Source of the DNA: JAQIBY01 sp963676165
Lineage (GTDB): Bacteria > Bacteroidota > Bacteroidia > Bacteroidales > ML635J-15
NCBI GenBank assembly: GCA_963676165.1
Contig: OY781043.1
Coordinates: forward strand, 3,876,470 to 3,940,469
Direction: 5' to 3'
DNA: 64,000 nt
Shown here: piece after piece, positions 8,678 to 17,903 of the stretch
Layout: each line of letters opens with the position of its first letter
How positions within the stretch are numbered: position 1 is the first letter of the stretch
The notes under the pieces: model-generated
What the model was told of the DNA's origin: nothing
The model's input: the letters and a program-made list of their open reading frames with translations, nothing else
Database searches by the model: none
Position numbers and translations under genes: made by a program

Positions 8678-9976
8678 ATGGAGAAAAAACGCGTATTGAT
8701 TATTTCATATTATTGGCCACCATCTGGTGGAGTGGGAGTAAACAGATGTTTGAAATTTGCAAAATACTTACCTGAATACAATTGGGAACCCGTAGTATAT
8801 GCTCCATCAAATGCTAGCTATCCTTATTTTGACGAAACAAATTTTAGACATATTCCCAAAGATATTACTATTCTAAAACAGCCTATTAATGAGCCGTTTG
8901 AGATGTTTAAAAAATTGTCTGGTCGAAAGAAAGACGATTCTGCAAACCCGGTGTATGTTAGGGATAGAAAACGTAGTTTTATTGATGAATTTGCGATATG
9001 GGTGAGAGGAAATTTTTTCATTCCTGATGCGCGTGCTTTATGGATAAAACCTTCGGTAAAGTATCTTGTGAATTATCTGAAAGAGAATCCTGTTGATGCG
9101 ATCTTAACTGATGGACCTCCACATACTAATACGGTAATAGGATGTCGTGTTTCTCAAGAAACAGGCATACCTTGGCTTGCCGATTTTCAAGATCCATGGA
9201 CACAAGTGGATTATTACAAAATGTTGAAAATTGGAAAGCGTGCCGATAAAAAACATCACAGACTTGAGCAAGATTGTTTCCAGACAGCAAAGAAAATTAC
9301 CATTGCAAGTCCTACTTGGGCTGGGGATTTGGAGTCTATTGGTGCTGAAAATGTCGATCCAATTTTTTGGGGATATGATGATGATGATTTCCCGGAAAAC
9401 TTCCCTGTGGCTGATGATACATTTAGCATTGTTCATGCAGGACAATTAGGTTATGACAGACGTCCTGATGCAATGATAGAAATGCTCGGTAAATTGAAAA
9501 AAGAAAACCCAGAATTTGGAAAACTTCTGCGACTAAAATTTGCTGGTACTGTCGATTATGCAATTGTGGAAATGATAAAAGCGCATGGTTTGGAAGAGAA
9601 TTATGTCCCGCTAGGAAATATGCCTCGACCTGATGCCATTGATTTAACATTGAAAGCACAAATGCTCTTGCTTCCATTGAATATTGCAGACAATGCAAAA
9701 GGTCGTATTCCTGGAAAATTATTTGAAAACCTAAGAGCAAGTAAACCTATTCTTGTTTTAGGTCCTTTAGATAGTGATGTTTCTAAGATTGTTGCTGAGT
9801 CCAATGCCGGTACTACTTGTGAATACAATGACACAGAAAAACAAAAGGCATTTATTTTAGATAGGTTTCAGAAGTTTTTAGACAATGAAAATACCATTGA
9901 TTTGGGCAGTATTACTCAATATTCGGTGAAAAATCAAGTAAGAATTGTATCGGAATATCTCAATCAGATATCTTAG
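8678..9976 (+). CDS. Family 4-like glycosyltransferase
   Basis: 432 residues. The N-terminus (RVLIISYYWPPSGGVGVNRCLKFAKYL) is the classic GT4 start with a GG-rich loop for nucleotide-sugar transferases. The C-terminal Rossmann domain contains an IPGKLFENLRASKPIL segment, equivalent to the conserved E-x7-E sugar-nucleotide-binding region. The frame extends 13 codons upstream from a TTG inside the previous gene, but the ATG at 8678, 2 nt after the previous stop, is the natural start. Donor and acceptor cannot be predicted. A terminator follows at 9999. Confidence 0.88.
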   Translation: MEKKRVLIISYYWPPSGGVGVNRCLKFAKYLPEYNWEPVVYAPSNASYPYFDETNFRHIPKDITILKQPINEPFEMFKKLSGRKKDDSANPVYVRDRKRSFIDEFAIWVRGNFFIPDARALWIKPSVKYLVNYLKENPVDAILTDGPPHTNTVIGCRVSQETGIPWLADFQDPWTQVDYYKMLKIGKRADKKHHRLEQDCFQTAKKITIASPTWAGDLESIGAENVDPIFWGYDDDDFPENFPVADDTFSIVHAGQLGYDRRPDAMIEMLGKLKKENPEFGKLLRLKFAGTVDYAIVEMIKAHGLEENYVPLGNMPRPDAIDLTLKAQMLLLPLNIADNAKGRIPGKLFENLRASKPILVLGPLDSDVSKIVAESNAGTTCEYNDTEKQKAFILDRFQKFLDNENTIDLGSITQYSVKNQVRIVSEYLNQIS

Positions 9977-9998
9977 AACATACAAAAATGCATACGAA

Positions 9999-10028
9999 GA
10001 AAGGCTATCCCAACCGGAATAGCCTTTC
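9999..10028. terminator. Hairpin terminator between convergent genes
   Basis: GAAAGGCTAT (9999-10008) pairs with ATAGCCTTTC (10019-10028) over a 10-nt loop, with T-rich sequence on the plus side. It lies between the convergent glycosyltransferase and lipoprotein genes and may serve both. Confidence 0.65.
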
Positions 10029-10101
10029 ACTTTTCATAGATGATTAATTCCACAAATGTGGTGGATTTGATTATCTTCTTTGTTTCAAAACAGGATTCAT
10101 G

Positions 10102-10803
10102 TTATTCTGTTACTTCTTGCACATTCATTCCAACTTTGGTGCCAGTGTATTTAGTAATAATTTTACCACCTACACTTGGTGCACTCAAGTTTTCAGTTTC
10201 ATAACTTCTTTCAATGCTTAAAATACTTGCTCCAGTACTAAAACTATTGGTTTTGTATTGTGTAAGCTCCATGGTACCTGCACCAATTTGATTTTCAGTT
10301 TCATTGTAAGTATCTGAATCTTGTGGTCCATCAATTGTGAAGGTAACTTCTTCATTATCTTGAACTGTATTACCAATCCAATCAAAATTGTATGCTTCAC
10401 CTTTTACAATGTCAGGCATGTCAGCAGGAAATTCGATTGAACTAATGCTTACATCATTTGTATAACTTGTTCCATTCAAATCAGTAAAAACAAAAGTACC
10501 TTCCAATACTTCACCCGTTAATTTTGTTTGATAGTATGCATAGAAACCGTTTAAATTCATTTCTTCACCATTAAAGGTAACGCTTGAACCCTCACTAAGT
10601 GTAAGTTTTGAGTCTAAAGGACCTCCAAGTCTAAAGGTTGCACGGATTGTTGTTTCATCTTCATTTGCATCATACATGAGTTCGTATAATGTGTAAATTC
10701 TGTCTTGGTTAGCATCTTCAGAATCTTCTCTATGACAGGCGCTTAATCCAATTAATGAAAGTAAAAAACCTACTAAAACAACTTGAATTACAATTCTTTT
10801 CAT
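10102..10803 (-). CDS. Hypothetical lipoprotein
   Basis: 233 residues with a lipoprotein signal peptide (lipobox LSAC, Cys23). The mature part is acidic, rich in Thr, Asn and Glu, and predicted mainly beta. There are no membrane segments or recognisable catalytic motifs. It starts 15 nt after the prmC stop on the same strand, so both may be in one transcript. Likely a surface or periplasmic protein of unknown function. Confidence 0.65.
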   Translation of the reverse strand: MKRIVIQVVLVGFLLSLIGLSACHREDSEDANQDRIYTLYELMYDANEDETTIRATFRLGGPLDSKLTLSEGSSVTFNGEEMNLNGFYAYYQTKLTGEVLEGTFVFTDLNGTSYTNDVSISSIEFPADMPDIVKGEAYNFDWIGNTVQDNEEVTFTIDGPQDSDTYNETENQIGAGTMELTQYKTNSFSTGASILSIERSYETENLSAPSVGGKIITKYTGTKVGMNVQEVTE

Positions 10804-10818
10804 AGTTTTATTTTTTAA

Positions 10819-11688
10819 TTAATGTCTTTGAGCTTTAATGACTCGGTTTTTTTGATTGATATCCTTGAAAACAAAAATATTGCCAAAATCGTTAGCTTCA
10901 AAACATTTTTTCGTTTCTTCAGCTAGAGCTTCATTGATTTCACAAAAAACAAAACCTCCCGATTTCAGTTGCAATTTAGCAATTTTGGCAATCTTTTCAT
11001 AAAAAATTAATGCATCATTGTCTGAAACAAATAAAGCAGTATGAGGCTCAAATGACAGAACATTCTCATGCATAAGTACTTTTTCACTTTCTCTAACATA
11101 AGGTGGGTTGCTTACAATGCAGTCTAATTGTGATGGTAAGTTTTCATTTCCACTCAAAATGTCGTGATGAATGAATTCAACAGGTGCATTCAATGCAGAG
11201 GCATTTTTCCTAGCGACTTGCAACGCATCTTGAGAGATGTCACTTGCATAAACTTTTGCATGCTCAAGCTCTTTTGCTAAGCTGATTGCAATAGCACCAC
11301 TGCCGGTTCCAATATCCAAAATTTTGGGTGATGCACTATCTTGCATTGTTTGTATCACATGTTGCACTAACTCCTCAGTTTCTACACGTGGTATTAGTAC
11401 TGAGTTTGTGACTTCGAAACGACGACCAAAAAATTCAGTTTCGCCTAAAATATATTGCAAAGGCATGCAATCTTTCAGTTTATCCAAAGCGTGTTGAATA
11501 GATTCTAGTGTTTCTTTTGTTAGTTCATCGTTTGCATGAAGAGCTTGTTCTGTTTTGTTCAAATTGCAATAATACTCAATCAACAAACTTGCAATTTGTT
11601 TGGCTTCATTCATGTCATAAATCGAAGCCAACTCCTCCGAAATACGATGTTTAATACTCCTTATGCTATGTGAATTTCCAGAATACAT
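10819..11688 (-). CDS. prmC: Release factor glutamine methyltransferase PrmC
   Basis: A SAM-dependent methyltransferase that modifies the GGQ glutamine of peptide chain release factors. The 289-residue product has the helical N-terminal domain, the IPRVET hinge motif (99-104), the SAM-binding motif DIGTGSGAI (125-133) and the NPPY substrate-binding motif (194-197). The start at 11688 fits the family; a 33-codon upstream extension is hydrophobic, crosses into the divergent permease gene and is rejected. Confidence 0.92.
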   Translation of the reverse strand: MYSGNSHSIRSIKHRISEELASIYDMNEAKQIASLLIEYYCNLNKTEQALHANDELTKETLESIQHALDKLKDCMPLQYILGETEFFGRRFEVTNSVLIPRVETEELVQHVIQTMQDSASPKILDIGTGSGAIAISLAKELEHAKVYASDISQDALQVARKNASALNAPVEFIHHDILSGNENLPSQLDCIVSNPPYVRESEKVLMHENVLSFEPHTALFVSDNDALIFYEKIAKIAKLQLKSGGFVFCEINEALAEETKKCFEANDFGNIFVFKDINQKNRVIKAQRH

Positions 11689-11772
11689 GATGCAAATATG
11701 CACAAAAAAAAGCAGAGAATGTCCTGAGCAAAAAACTCGAATTATTCGTGAAAATATATTTACTTTGTAAGA

Positions 11773-13557
11773 ATGGATATGTTTCATGCAATAACGGTTA
11801 TTGTAGTTCTGCTTTTTATGCTTGTATCATTGTATAAAGAGTGGTTAGGAACTGCCTTTATCTTTGTTATTGCAGTGGTTATTTTTGGCTTAACCGGACT
11901 CCTAAGTCCGAAAGAAATTCTTGCGGGTTTTGCCAATGAACAAATAGCAGTTATCATTTTGCTGTTATTGTTGGGTGATAGTATCCGTAAAACAGGAGTG
12001 CTCGAACATTTTTTTAATCGTGTTTTCTCCCGAGCCAAAACGAGTGATGGCTTTTTATGGCGGATGATGGCTCTGGTTTCAGGATTTTCAGCATTTCTTA
12101 ATAATACTCCTTTGGTTGCTATCCTCATGCCATATGTGCATTCTTGGTCAAAACGACATGGGGTTTCTCCTTCAAAATTTATGATTCCCTTGTCTTATGC
12201 AGCAATTCTTGGTGGGTGTGCAACGCTTATAGGAACGTCGACAAACCTCATTGTCAATGGTTTGGTTGTGGATCAAACCATTGCGCCCGAAATGGAATCT
12301 CTGAATATTTTTGATTACAGCATTGTGGGAGGGATTATGATTCTTGTCGGAATTGCATACATGCTCTTGATTGGCAAACATTTGCTTCCAGACAAAAGTG
12401 ATGTCATCACAAGTTTTAGTAATACACACAGAAAATATCTTGTGGAAGCAGAGTTGAAACCAGGATCTAAACTTGCCGGAAAAACCATTGAGCAAGCAGG
12501 ATTACGAAACTTGAAAGGCCTTTATTTGGCTGAAATATTTCGTGGAGAACAAAAAATAACAGCTGTTGGTCGATTAACTGTTTTGCATGAAAATGATATT
12601 CTGATTTTTGCGGGTGAAACAGAAACCATTGTTGATATGATCAACGATGAAAGTGGATTACGTTTAACTCAAGTTGGAATGTATTCCAAAAAGAAACGTA
12701 CTGAAATTCGTGAAATTGTAATTTCGCATAATTCCAGTTTGACAGGAAAAACAATTAAAGAAGCTGGTTTCCGTGGTCGTTTTGACGCTGCTATTATTGC
12801 TGTACATAGAAATGGTCAACGGATTTCCGGGAAAATCGGTGATGTGGAATTACAATCAGGTGATGTTCTGTTGTTAATTACTGGAGAAGATTTTAAAAAT
12901 CGAGCAGCTGATACGATGGATTTTTATCCTATTACTAAAATTCGGGATTTTCAGAAACTACCTACTTACAAAACAGTTATCCTTATCGGAGGAACCATAG
13001 GCGCAATTCTTCTCGCTGCATTAAATGTTACCAGTCTCTTTGTTTCATTAACAGTTTTACTTGTCATTATTACACTCTTAAACCTTGTTAAGGCAAGAGA
13101 TTTACCAAAGAGTTTAGATTACAATTTAGCGGCAATTATTGCACTTTCTTTGGCCATTGGTACTGCTATGACAAAATCAGGTGTGGCAGAAATGATAGCA
13201 CAATTTTTTATCCGTTTTCTTCAACCGACGGGGATCATTGGACTTATGTTTGGTTTGTTTGCTGTGACAAATCTCTTGTCTGCTTACATCACAAATAAAG
13301 CATCAGTTGCCATTATTTTCCCCATTGCAGTTACCATTGCAATCGATTTAGGAATTAACCCGATACCATTTGTGCTTTTAGTTTCTTTTGCCGCCGCCGC
13401 AAGTTTTATAACGCCAATTGGTTATCAAACAAACCTTATGGTTTACGGACCTGGCTCATATAATTTTAAGGACTACATGAAAGTTGGATTACCTCTTACA
13501 ATTTTGTACATGATTGTAACGGTTTTTGGACTTGCATTTACATATAAACTGATTTAA
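11773..13557 (+). CDS. SLC13-family permease with two RCK_C domains, probable sulfate importer
   Basis: 594 residues. Two blocks of transmembrane helices (about 1-205 and 395-590) flank a soluble insert with two TrkA-C/RCK_C-like domains (about 220-300 and 305-385). The helical parts carry the SLC13/DASS signatures NNTPLVAILMP and STNLIVNG in the first half and ITNKASVAIIFPIA plus GYQTNLMVYGPG in the second. This architecture matches SAC1-like sulfate permeases. The next genes are cysQ, cysC, cysD and cysN, which makes sulfate the most likely substrate by context. Confidence 0.85.
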   Translation: MDMFHAITVIVVLLFMLVSLYKEWLGTAFIFVIAVVIFGLTGLLSPKEILAGFANEQIAVIILLLLLGDSIRKTGVLEHFFNRVFSRAKTSDGFLWRMMALVSGFSAFLNNTPLVAILMPYVHSWSKRHGVSPSKFMIPLSYAAILGGCATLIGTSTNLIVNGLVVDQTIAPEMESLNIFDYSIVGGIMILVGIAYMLLIGKHLLPDKSDVITSFSNTHRKYLVEAELKPGSKLAGKTIEQAGLRNLKGLYLAEIFRGEQKITAVGRLTVLHENDILIFAGETETIVDMINDESGLRLTQVGMYSKKKRTEIREIVISHNSSLTGKTIKEAGFRGRFDAAIIAVHRNGQRISGKIGDVELQSGDVLLLITGEDFKNRAADTMDFYPITKIRDFQKLPTYKTVILIGGTIGAILLAALNVTSLFVSLTVLLVIITLLNLVKARDLPKSLDYNLAAIIALSLAIGTAMTKSGVAEMIAQFFIRFLQPTGIIGLMFGLFAVTNLLSAYITNKASVAIIFPIAVTIAIDLGINPIPFVLLVSFAAAASFITPIGYQTNLMVYGPGSYNFKDYMKVGLPLTILYMIVTVFGLAFTYKLI

Positions 13558-13558
13558 A

Positions 13559-14368
13559 ATGACAAAAGCATTTTTTAATCTTGTACTGGAAACGGCTGTG
13601 ACTGCTGGAAAAGCTATCATGGATGTGTATGAAAATGATGATTTTGGTGTTGAGATGAAAGATGACAATTCACCGCTTACCAAAGCCGACAAAAAAGCGC
13701 ACAACATTATTGTTGAGGCATTGAAAAATACAAATATCCCTGTGTTGAGTGAGGAAAGTGAGAATAAAGATTGGGAAAAACGTCGTCATTGGAAAACATT
13801 TTGGTTAGTTGATCCTTTGGACGGTACAAAGGAGTTCATCAAACGTAATGGTGACTTTACGGTCAATATTGCACTCATTGAAAATGGACTTTCCATTGCC
13901 GGGATAATTTATGTGCCAGTAACCCAAGAATTGTTTTTTGGACATAGAGAATATGGTGCGTACAAAATAAAGGTTGATGACTGCAAAAATGATCTTTACG
14001 ATTGTCTTTTAGAAACAGAGCCTATCCATGTAGATACCCTTGTGAAAAAACAAGTTGTCATTGTTGGAAGTCGTTCTCATATGAATACAGAAACCAGTGA
14101 TTTTATTGATTCCATGAGTGAGAAATACGAAGTGGAAATGTTATCAAAAGGTTCATCTCTAAAAATTTGTATGATTGCAGAAGGGAAAGCTCAACTTTAC
14201 CCTAGATTTGCTCCTACTATGGAATGGGATACTGCTGCAGGTCATGCTATTGCTGTTTCTGCTGGTGCTGAGATCATCAATTGGGAAACACAAAAAGAGT
14301 TGGAATATAACAAGCAAAATTTGAGGAATCCTTGGTTTATGGTCAGACCAAAGAAAATTGAATTTTAA
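13559..14368 (+). CDS. cysQ: 3'(2'),5'-bisphosphate nucleotidase CysQ
   Basis: 269 residues of the inositol monophosphatase-like, Mg-dependent phosphatase family. It shows an SEES segment, the metal-binding DPLDGTKEF motif and the C-terminal EWDTAAGHAI motif. CysQ hydrolyses PAP, the by-product of PAPS use, to AMP and recycles it. The start is 1 nt after the permease stop, and cysC follows after 44 nt, so it fits the sulfate-activation operon. Confidence 0.92.
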   Translation: MTKAFFNLVLETAVTAGKAIMDVYENDDFGVEMKDDNSPLTKADKKAHNIIVEALKNTNIPVLSEESENKDWEKRRHWKTFWLVDPLDGTKEFIKRNGDFTVNIALIENGLSIAGIIYVPVTQELFFGHREYGAYKIKVDDCKNDLYDCLLETEPIHVDTLVKKQVVIVGSRSHMNTETSDFIDSMSEKYEVEMLSKGSSLKICMIAEGKAQLYPRFAPTMEWDTAAGHAIAVSAGAEIINWETQKELEYNKQNLRNPWFMVRPKKIEF

Positions 14369-14412
14369 TAATTAGCTTAAATTCATTTATTTTACACGAA
14401 AATTGACAATAT

Positions 14413-15018
14413 ATGGGTTCGGAAGAAAATCACATTTATCCTGTGTTTGATCAAATCCTTCGAAGAGAAGATAAGGAGAAATTACTCAATCAACGTTCAA
14501 AGGTTATTTGGTGTACAGGTTTATCTGGTGCAGGGAAAACCACACTTGCAAAGAATCTTGAAAAAGCATTGCATATGCAAGGGTTTTTAACTCAGGTTTT
14601 GGATGGAGATAACATCCGTTCAGGGATCAATAACAATCTTGAATTTACCGAAAAAGATAGAAAAGAAAACATTCGTCGTATTGCTGAAGTTTCAAAATTG
14701 TTGATTCATTCAGGTTTGATTACTATCAATAGTTTTATTTCTCCAACCGATGATATTCGACAATTGGCTATGGATATTATCGGAAAGGAAAACTTCATTG
14801 AAATTTATGTTGAAGCACCTATCGAAGTTTGCGAAGAGCGTGATGTGAAAGGACTTTATGCAAAGGCAAGAGCAGGAAAAATTAAAAATTTTACAGGAAT
14901 TGATTCCCCTTTTGAAGCACCAAAGAATCCGGATATCGTTATTAACACCGATAAATTTTCCATTTCAGAGTGTTTAACACAAGCAATGGATTATGTTTTA
15001 CCACGAGTTAAATATTAA
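14413..15018 (+). CDS. cysC: Adenylylsulfate (APS) kinase CysC
   Basis: 201 residues. APS kinase phosphorylates APS to PAPS. The Walker A motif GLSGAGKTT (36-44) is intact. The DGDNIR motif, the RKENIRR segment and the SFISPTDD region of the family are all present. This is the catalytically complete kinase of the cluster; the kinase-like domain fused to CysN downstream is degenerate. It is followed after 18 nt by cysD. Confidence 0.94.
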   Translation: MGSEENHIYPVFDQILRREDKEKLLNQRSKVIWCTGLSGAGKTTLAKNLEKALHMQGFLTQVLDGDNIRSGINNNLEFTEKDRKENIRRIAEVSKLLIHSGLITINSFISPTDDIRQLAMDIIGKENFIEIYVEAPIEVCEERDVKGLYAKARAGKIKNFTGIDSPFEAPKNPDIVINTDKFSISECLTQAMDYVLPRVKY

Positions 15019-15036
15019 TGAGAAAAAATTGAAATT

Positions 15037-15945
15037 ATGAGTACATATTCACTAACACATTTACAACAACTGGAGGCAGAATCAATTCACATTATGCGCG
15101 AAGTCGCTGCTGAATTTGAAAATCCTGTGATGCTTTATTCGATTGGTAAAGACTCCAGTGTTATGGTTCGCTTGGCAGAAAAAGCCTTTGCGCCAGGAAA
15201 AGTTCCATTCCCTTTGATGCACATTGACTCCAAATGGAAATTTAAAGAAATGGTTGAGTTCCGCGATCGTTATGCTCGTGAAAACAACTGGGATTTGATT
15301 GTTCATTATAACGAAGAAGGATTTAATTCTGGAGTTGGACCGTTTACTCATGGTTCTAAAGTTCATACTGACATTATGAAAACCCAGGCTTTGTTGGCGG
15401 GTTTGAATAAATACAAGTTCGATGCTGCTTTTGGTGGTGCACGTCGTGACGAAGAAAAATCCAGAGCAAAAGAAAGAATCTTTTCTTTCCGTGATGAATT
15501 CCATCAGTGGGATCCCAAAAACCAACGCCCTGAGCTTTGGAGCATTTACAACACAAAAATTAAAAAGGGAGAATCCATTCGGGTATTCCCATTGTCAAAC
15601 TGGACTGAGCTTGATATTTGGCAATACATCCGCTTGGAGAATATTCCAATCGTACCTCTTTATTATGCGAAAAAACGTCCTGTTGTTGAATACAATGGTG
15701 CTTTAATTCTTGTGGACGATGAGCGTATGCCTAAAGAATTGGCTGAAAAAGCAGAAATGAAAATGGTAAGATTCCGTACCCTCGGTTGTTATCCTTTAAC
15801 TGGTGCAGTTGAATCTGAGGCGGACACCATCGAAAAAATTGTTGAAGAAATGATGACAACAACAAAATCAGAACGCACAACACGTGTTATTGATTTTGAC
15901 CAAGATGGTTCAATGGAACAGAAAAAACGCGAGGGATATTTTTAA
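15037..15945 (+). CDS. cysD: Sulfate adenylyltransferase subunit 2 CysD
   Basis: 302 residues, the normal length for CysD. It is the ATP pyrophosphatase-type subunit that makes APS from sulfate and ATP with CysN. The PP-loop (SIGKDSSVM, near residue 34) and the FGGARRDEEKSRAKER segment are present, and the C-terminal REGYF ending is typical. It stands directly upstream of cysN with a 29-nt gap. Confidence 0.96.
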   Translation: MSTYSLTHLQQLEAESIHIMREVAAEFENPVMLYSIGKDSSVMVRLAEKAFAPGKVPFPLMHIDSKWKFKEMVEFRDRYARENNWDLIVHYNEEGFNSGVGPFTHGSKVHTDIMKTQALLAGLNKYKFDAAFGGARRDEEKSRAKERIFSFRDEFHQWDPKNQRPELWSIYNTKIKKGESIRVFPLSNWTELDIWQYIRLENIPIVPLYYAKKRPVVEYNGALILVDDERMPKELAEKAEMKMVRFRTLGCYPLTGAVESEADTIEKIVEEMMTTTKSERTTRVIDFDQDGSMEQKKREGYF

Positions 15946-15974
15946 TCAAGTAGTGACTTTAAAGCGCAATTATT

Positions 15975-17885
15975 ATGCAACAAGATATTAAAGAATTTTT
16001 AAATCAGGACGAGAAAAAAGATCTCCTAAGAATATTAACTGCAGGTTCTGTAGATGATGGAAAATCAACACTTATAGGACGTTTGCTTTTTGACAGTAAA
16101 CGCCTTTATGAAGATCAACTAGCTGCTTTGGAAAGAGATAGTAAACGCGTTGGTCATGCCGGTGACGACATTGATTATGCACTCTTGCTTGACGGTTTAA
16201 AAGCTGAGCGTGAACAAGGAATCACCATTGATGTGGCTTACCGTTATTTTTCCACCAATAAGCGTAAATTTATTATTGCAGATACCCCAGGACACGAGCA
16301 ATACACACGTAATATGGTAACTGGTGCATCAACTGCAAACCTCGCCGTTTTACTTGTTGATGCCAGACATGGTGTTATTACTCAAACAAAACGTCACACC
16401 TTTATTGTAAGCTTGCTTGGAATTAAACATGTCGTTGTGGCGATTAATAAAATGGACCTTGTTGATTATAGTGAAGAGAGATATCAGGAAATCATTGAAG
16501 AATACAAGCAGTTTGTTACAAGTCTTAATATTCCAGATATTCACTTTATTCCAATTTCTGCTCTCAAAGGAGATAACGTTGTTGAGAAATCTGAAAATAT
16601 GGACTGGTACAATGGAAAACCTATGTTGCAATTTCTTGAGACCATTCATGTCGATAGTGACAGAAATTTTGAAGACTTCCGTTTCCCAATTCAGTACGTA
16701 AACAAACCTAGTATTGATTTCCGTGGATTCACAAGTAATCTTTCCTCCGGGACAATCAAAAAAGGCGATAAAGTTCGTGCTTTACCAGGACGTCAGGAAA
16801 GTCGTGTTAAGTCAATTGTCGGAATTAATGGGGAGCAAGATGAAGCCTTTCCTCCACAAGCAATTACTTTAACTCTCGAAGATGAAATTGATGTGTCTCG
16901 TGGAGATATGCTTGTTCATATTGATAACGCTCCAAGAGTTGAGCGTCATTTTGAAGCAATGCTCGTGTGGATGGACGAACAAGACATGAATCCAAATACA
17001 AGTTACTACATCAAACACGCATACAATACAACCAAAACACGTTTCGATAAAATTCAATATAAAATCAATGTAAACACATTGGAAAGAGAGGGAGATGATG
17101 CCTTTAAATTGAATGAAATTGGTCGGGTTGTAATGACAACTGTCAAACCATTGATTTTTGACCCTTACAAAAAGAATAAAGAAACCGGATCTTTTGTCCT
17201 TATTGATCCTGTAACCAATAACACATCTGCGGTTGGGATGATTATTGACAAATTAAGTCAGAAAGATCTTCCTTCTCGCATAACAGATGTTGAGCGTAAG
17301 AAAATAGATAAAGGTCAAGCACTTATTACCGATGAAGAACGCATGAAATTCTTAAACCAACGTCCAGCAACGCTTTGGATTACAGGTTTACACGGGTCTG
17401 GTAAAAACGAATTGGCTTATACACTAGAACGCAAATTGTTTGATGCAGGTGCTACAGTTGTTCTGATGGATGGTAGTACTGTGAGAATGGGATTAAATCG
17501 TGAGTTAGATCATTCTCCTGCAGACAGAGCAGAGAATCTTCGTCGTGTTGCACATGTTGCAAAAATCCTAAATGATCAAGGTTATGTTGTCATTTGCTCT
17601 TTCATTTCGCCTTATGAGAGCATTCGAAAACAAGCAGGTGAAATTATTGGTGAGGACAGGTTCCATGTCATTCATATGGATGCAGAGCTTGATTTCTGTA
17701 AAACCAATAAACCTGACTTGTACGAAAAAGCGGATAAAGGAGAAATCCTTGATATGCCTGGTGTAGATGAACGATATGAAACTCCGGAAAATCCTGCAAT
17801 TAAATTAAGTCCGAAAGACAGAGATAATAATCCTGAGACCATTTTGAATTACCTCATGGAACATAAAATTTTCCCTGTGGACTAA
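15975..17885 (+). CDS. cysN: Sulfate adenylyltransferase subunit 1 CysN with degenerate APS-kinase domain
   Basis: 636 residues. The N-terminal ~440 residues are a complete EF-Tu-like GTPase: G1 GSVDDGKST, G3 DTPGHEQ, G4 NKMD, G5 SALKGDN, then beta-barrel domains. It drives APS synthesis with CysD. The C-terminal ~170 residues are homologous to CysC, as in NodQ/CysNC fusions. However, its Walker A reads GLHGSGKN (471-478), with Asn in place of the Mg-binding Ser/Thr, and the usual DGDN reads DGST. The fused domain is therefore probably inactive as a kinase, and the separate cysC supplies that activity. It may keep a structural or regulatory role. Confidence 0.93.
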   Translation: MQQDIKEFLNQDEKKDLLRILTAGSVDDGKSTLIGRLLFDSKRLYEDQLAALERDSKRVGHAGDDIDYALLLDGLKAEREQGITIDVAYRYFSTNKRKFIIADTPGHEQYTRNMVTGASTANLAVLLVDARHGVITQTKRHTFIVSLLGIKHVVVAINKMDLVDYSEERYQEIIEEYKQFVTSLNIPDIHFIPISALKGDNVVEKSENMDWYNGKPMLQFLETIHVDSDRNFEDFRFPIQYVNKPSIDFRGFTSNLSSGTIKKGDKVRALPGRQESRVKSIVGINGEQDEAFPPQAITLTLEDEIDVSRGDMLVHIDNAPRVERHFEAMLVWMDEQDMNPNTSYYIKHAYNTTKTRFDKIQYKINVNTLEREGDDAFKLNEIGRVVMTTVKPLIFDPYKKNKETGSFVLIDPVTNNTSAVGMIIDKLSQKDLPSRITDVERKKIDKGQALITDEERMKFLNQRPATLWITGLHGSGKNELAYTLERKLFDAGATVVLMDGSTVRMGLNRELDHSPADRAENLRRVAHVAKILNDQGYVVICSFISPYESIRKQAGEIIGEDRFHVIHMDAELDFCKTNKPDLYEKADKGEILDMPGVDERYETPENPAIKLSPKDRDNNPETILNYLMEHKIFPVD

Positions 17886-17903
17886 TTAAATAAAGGAATT
17901 GCT

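Noticed and set aside
15082..15525. 147-codon frame antisense to cysD
   Set aside because: It is a shadow of the cysD codons with no independent signal such as a promoter or family motif.
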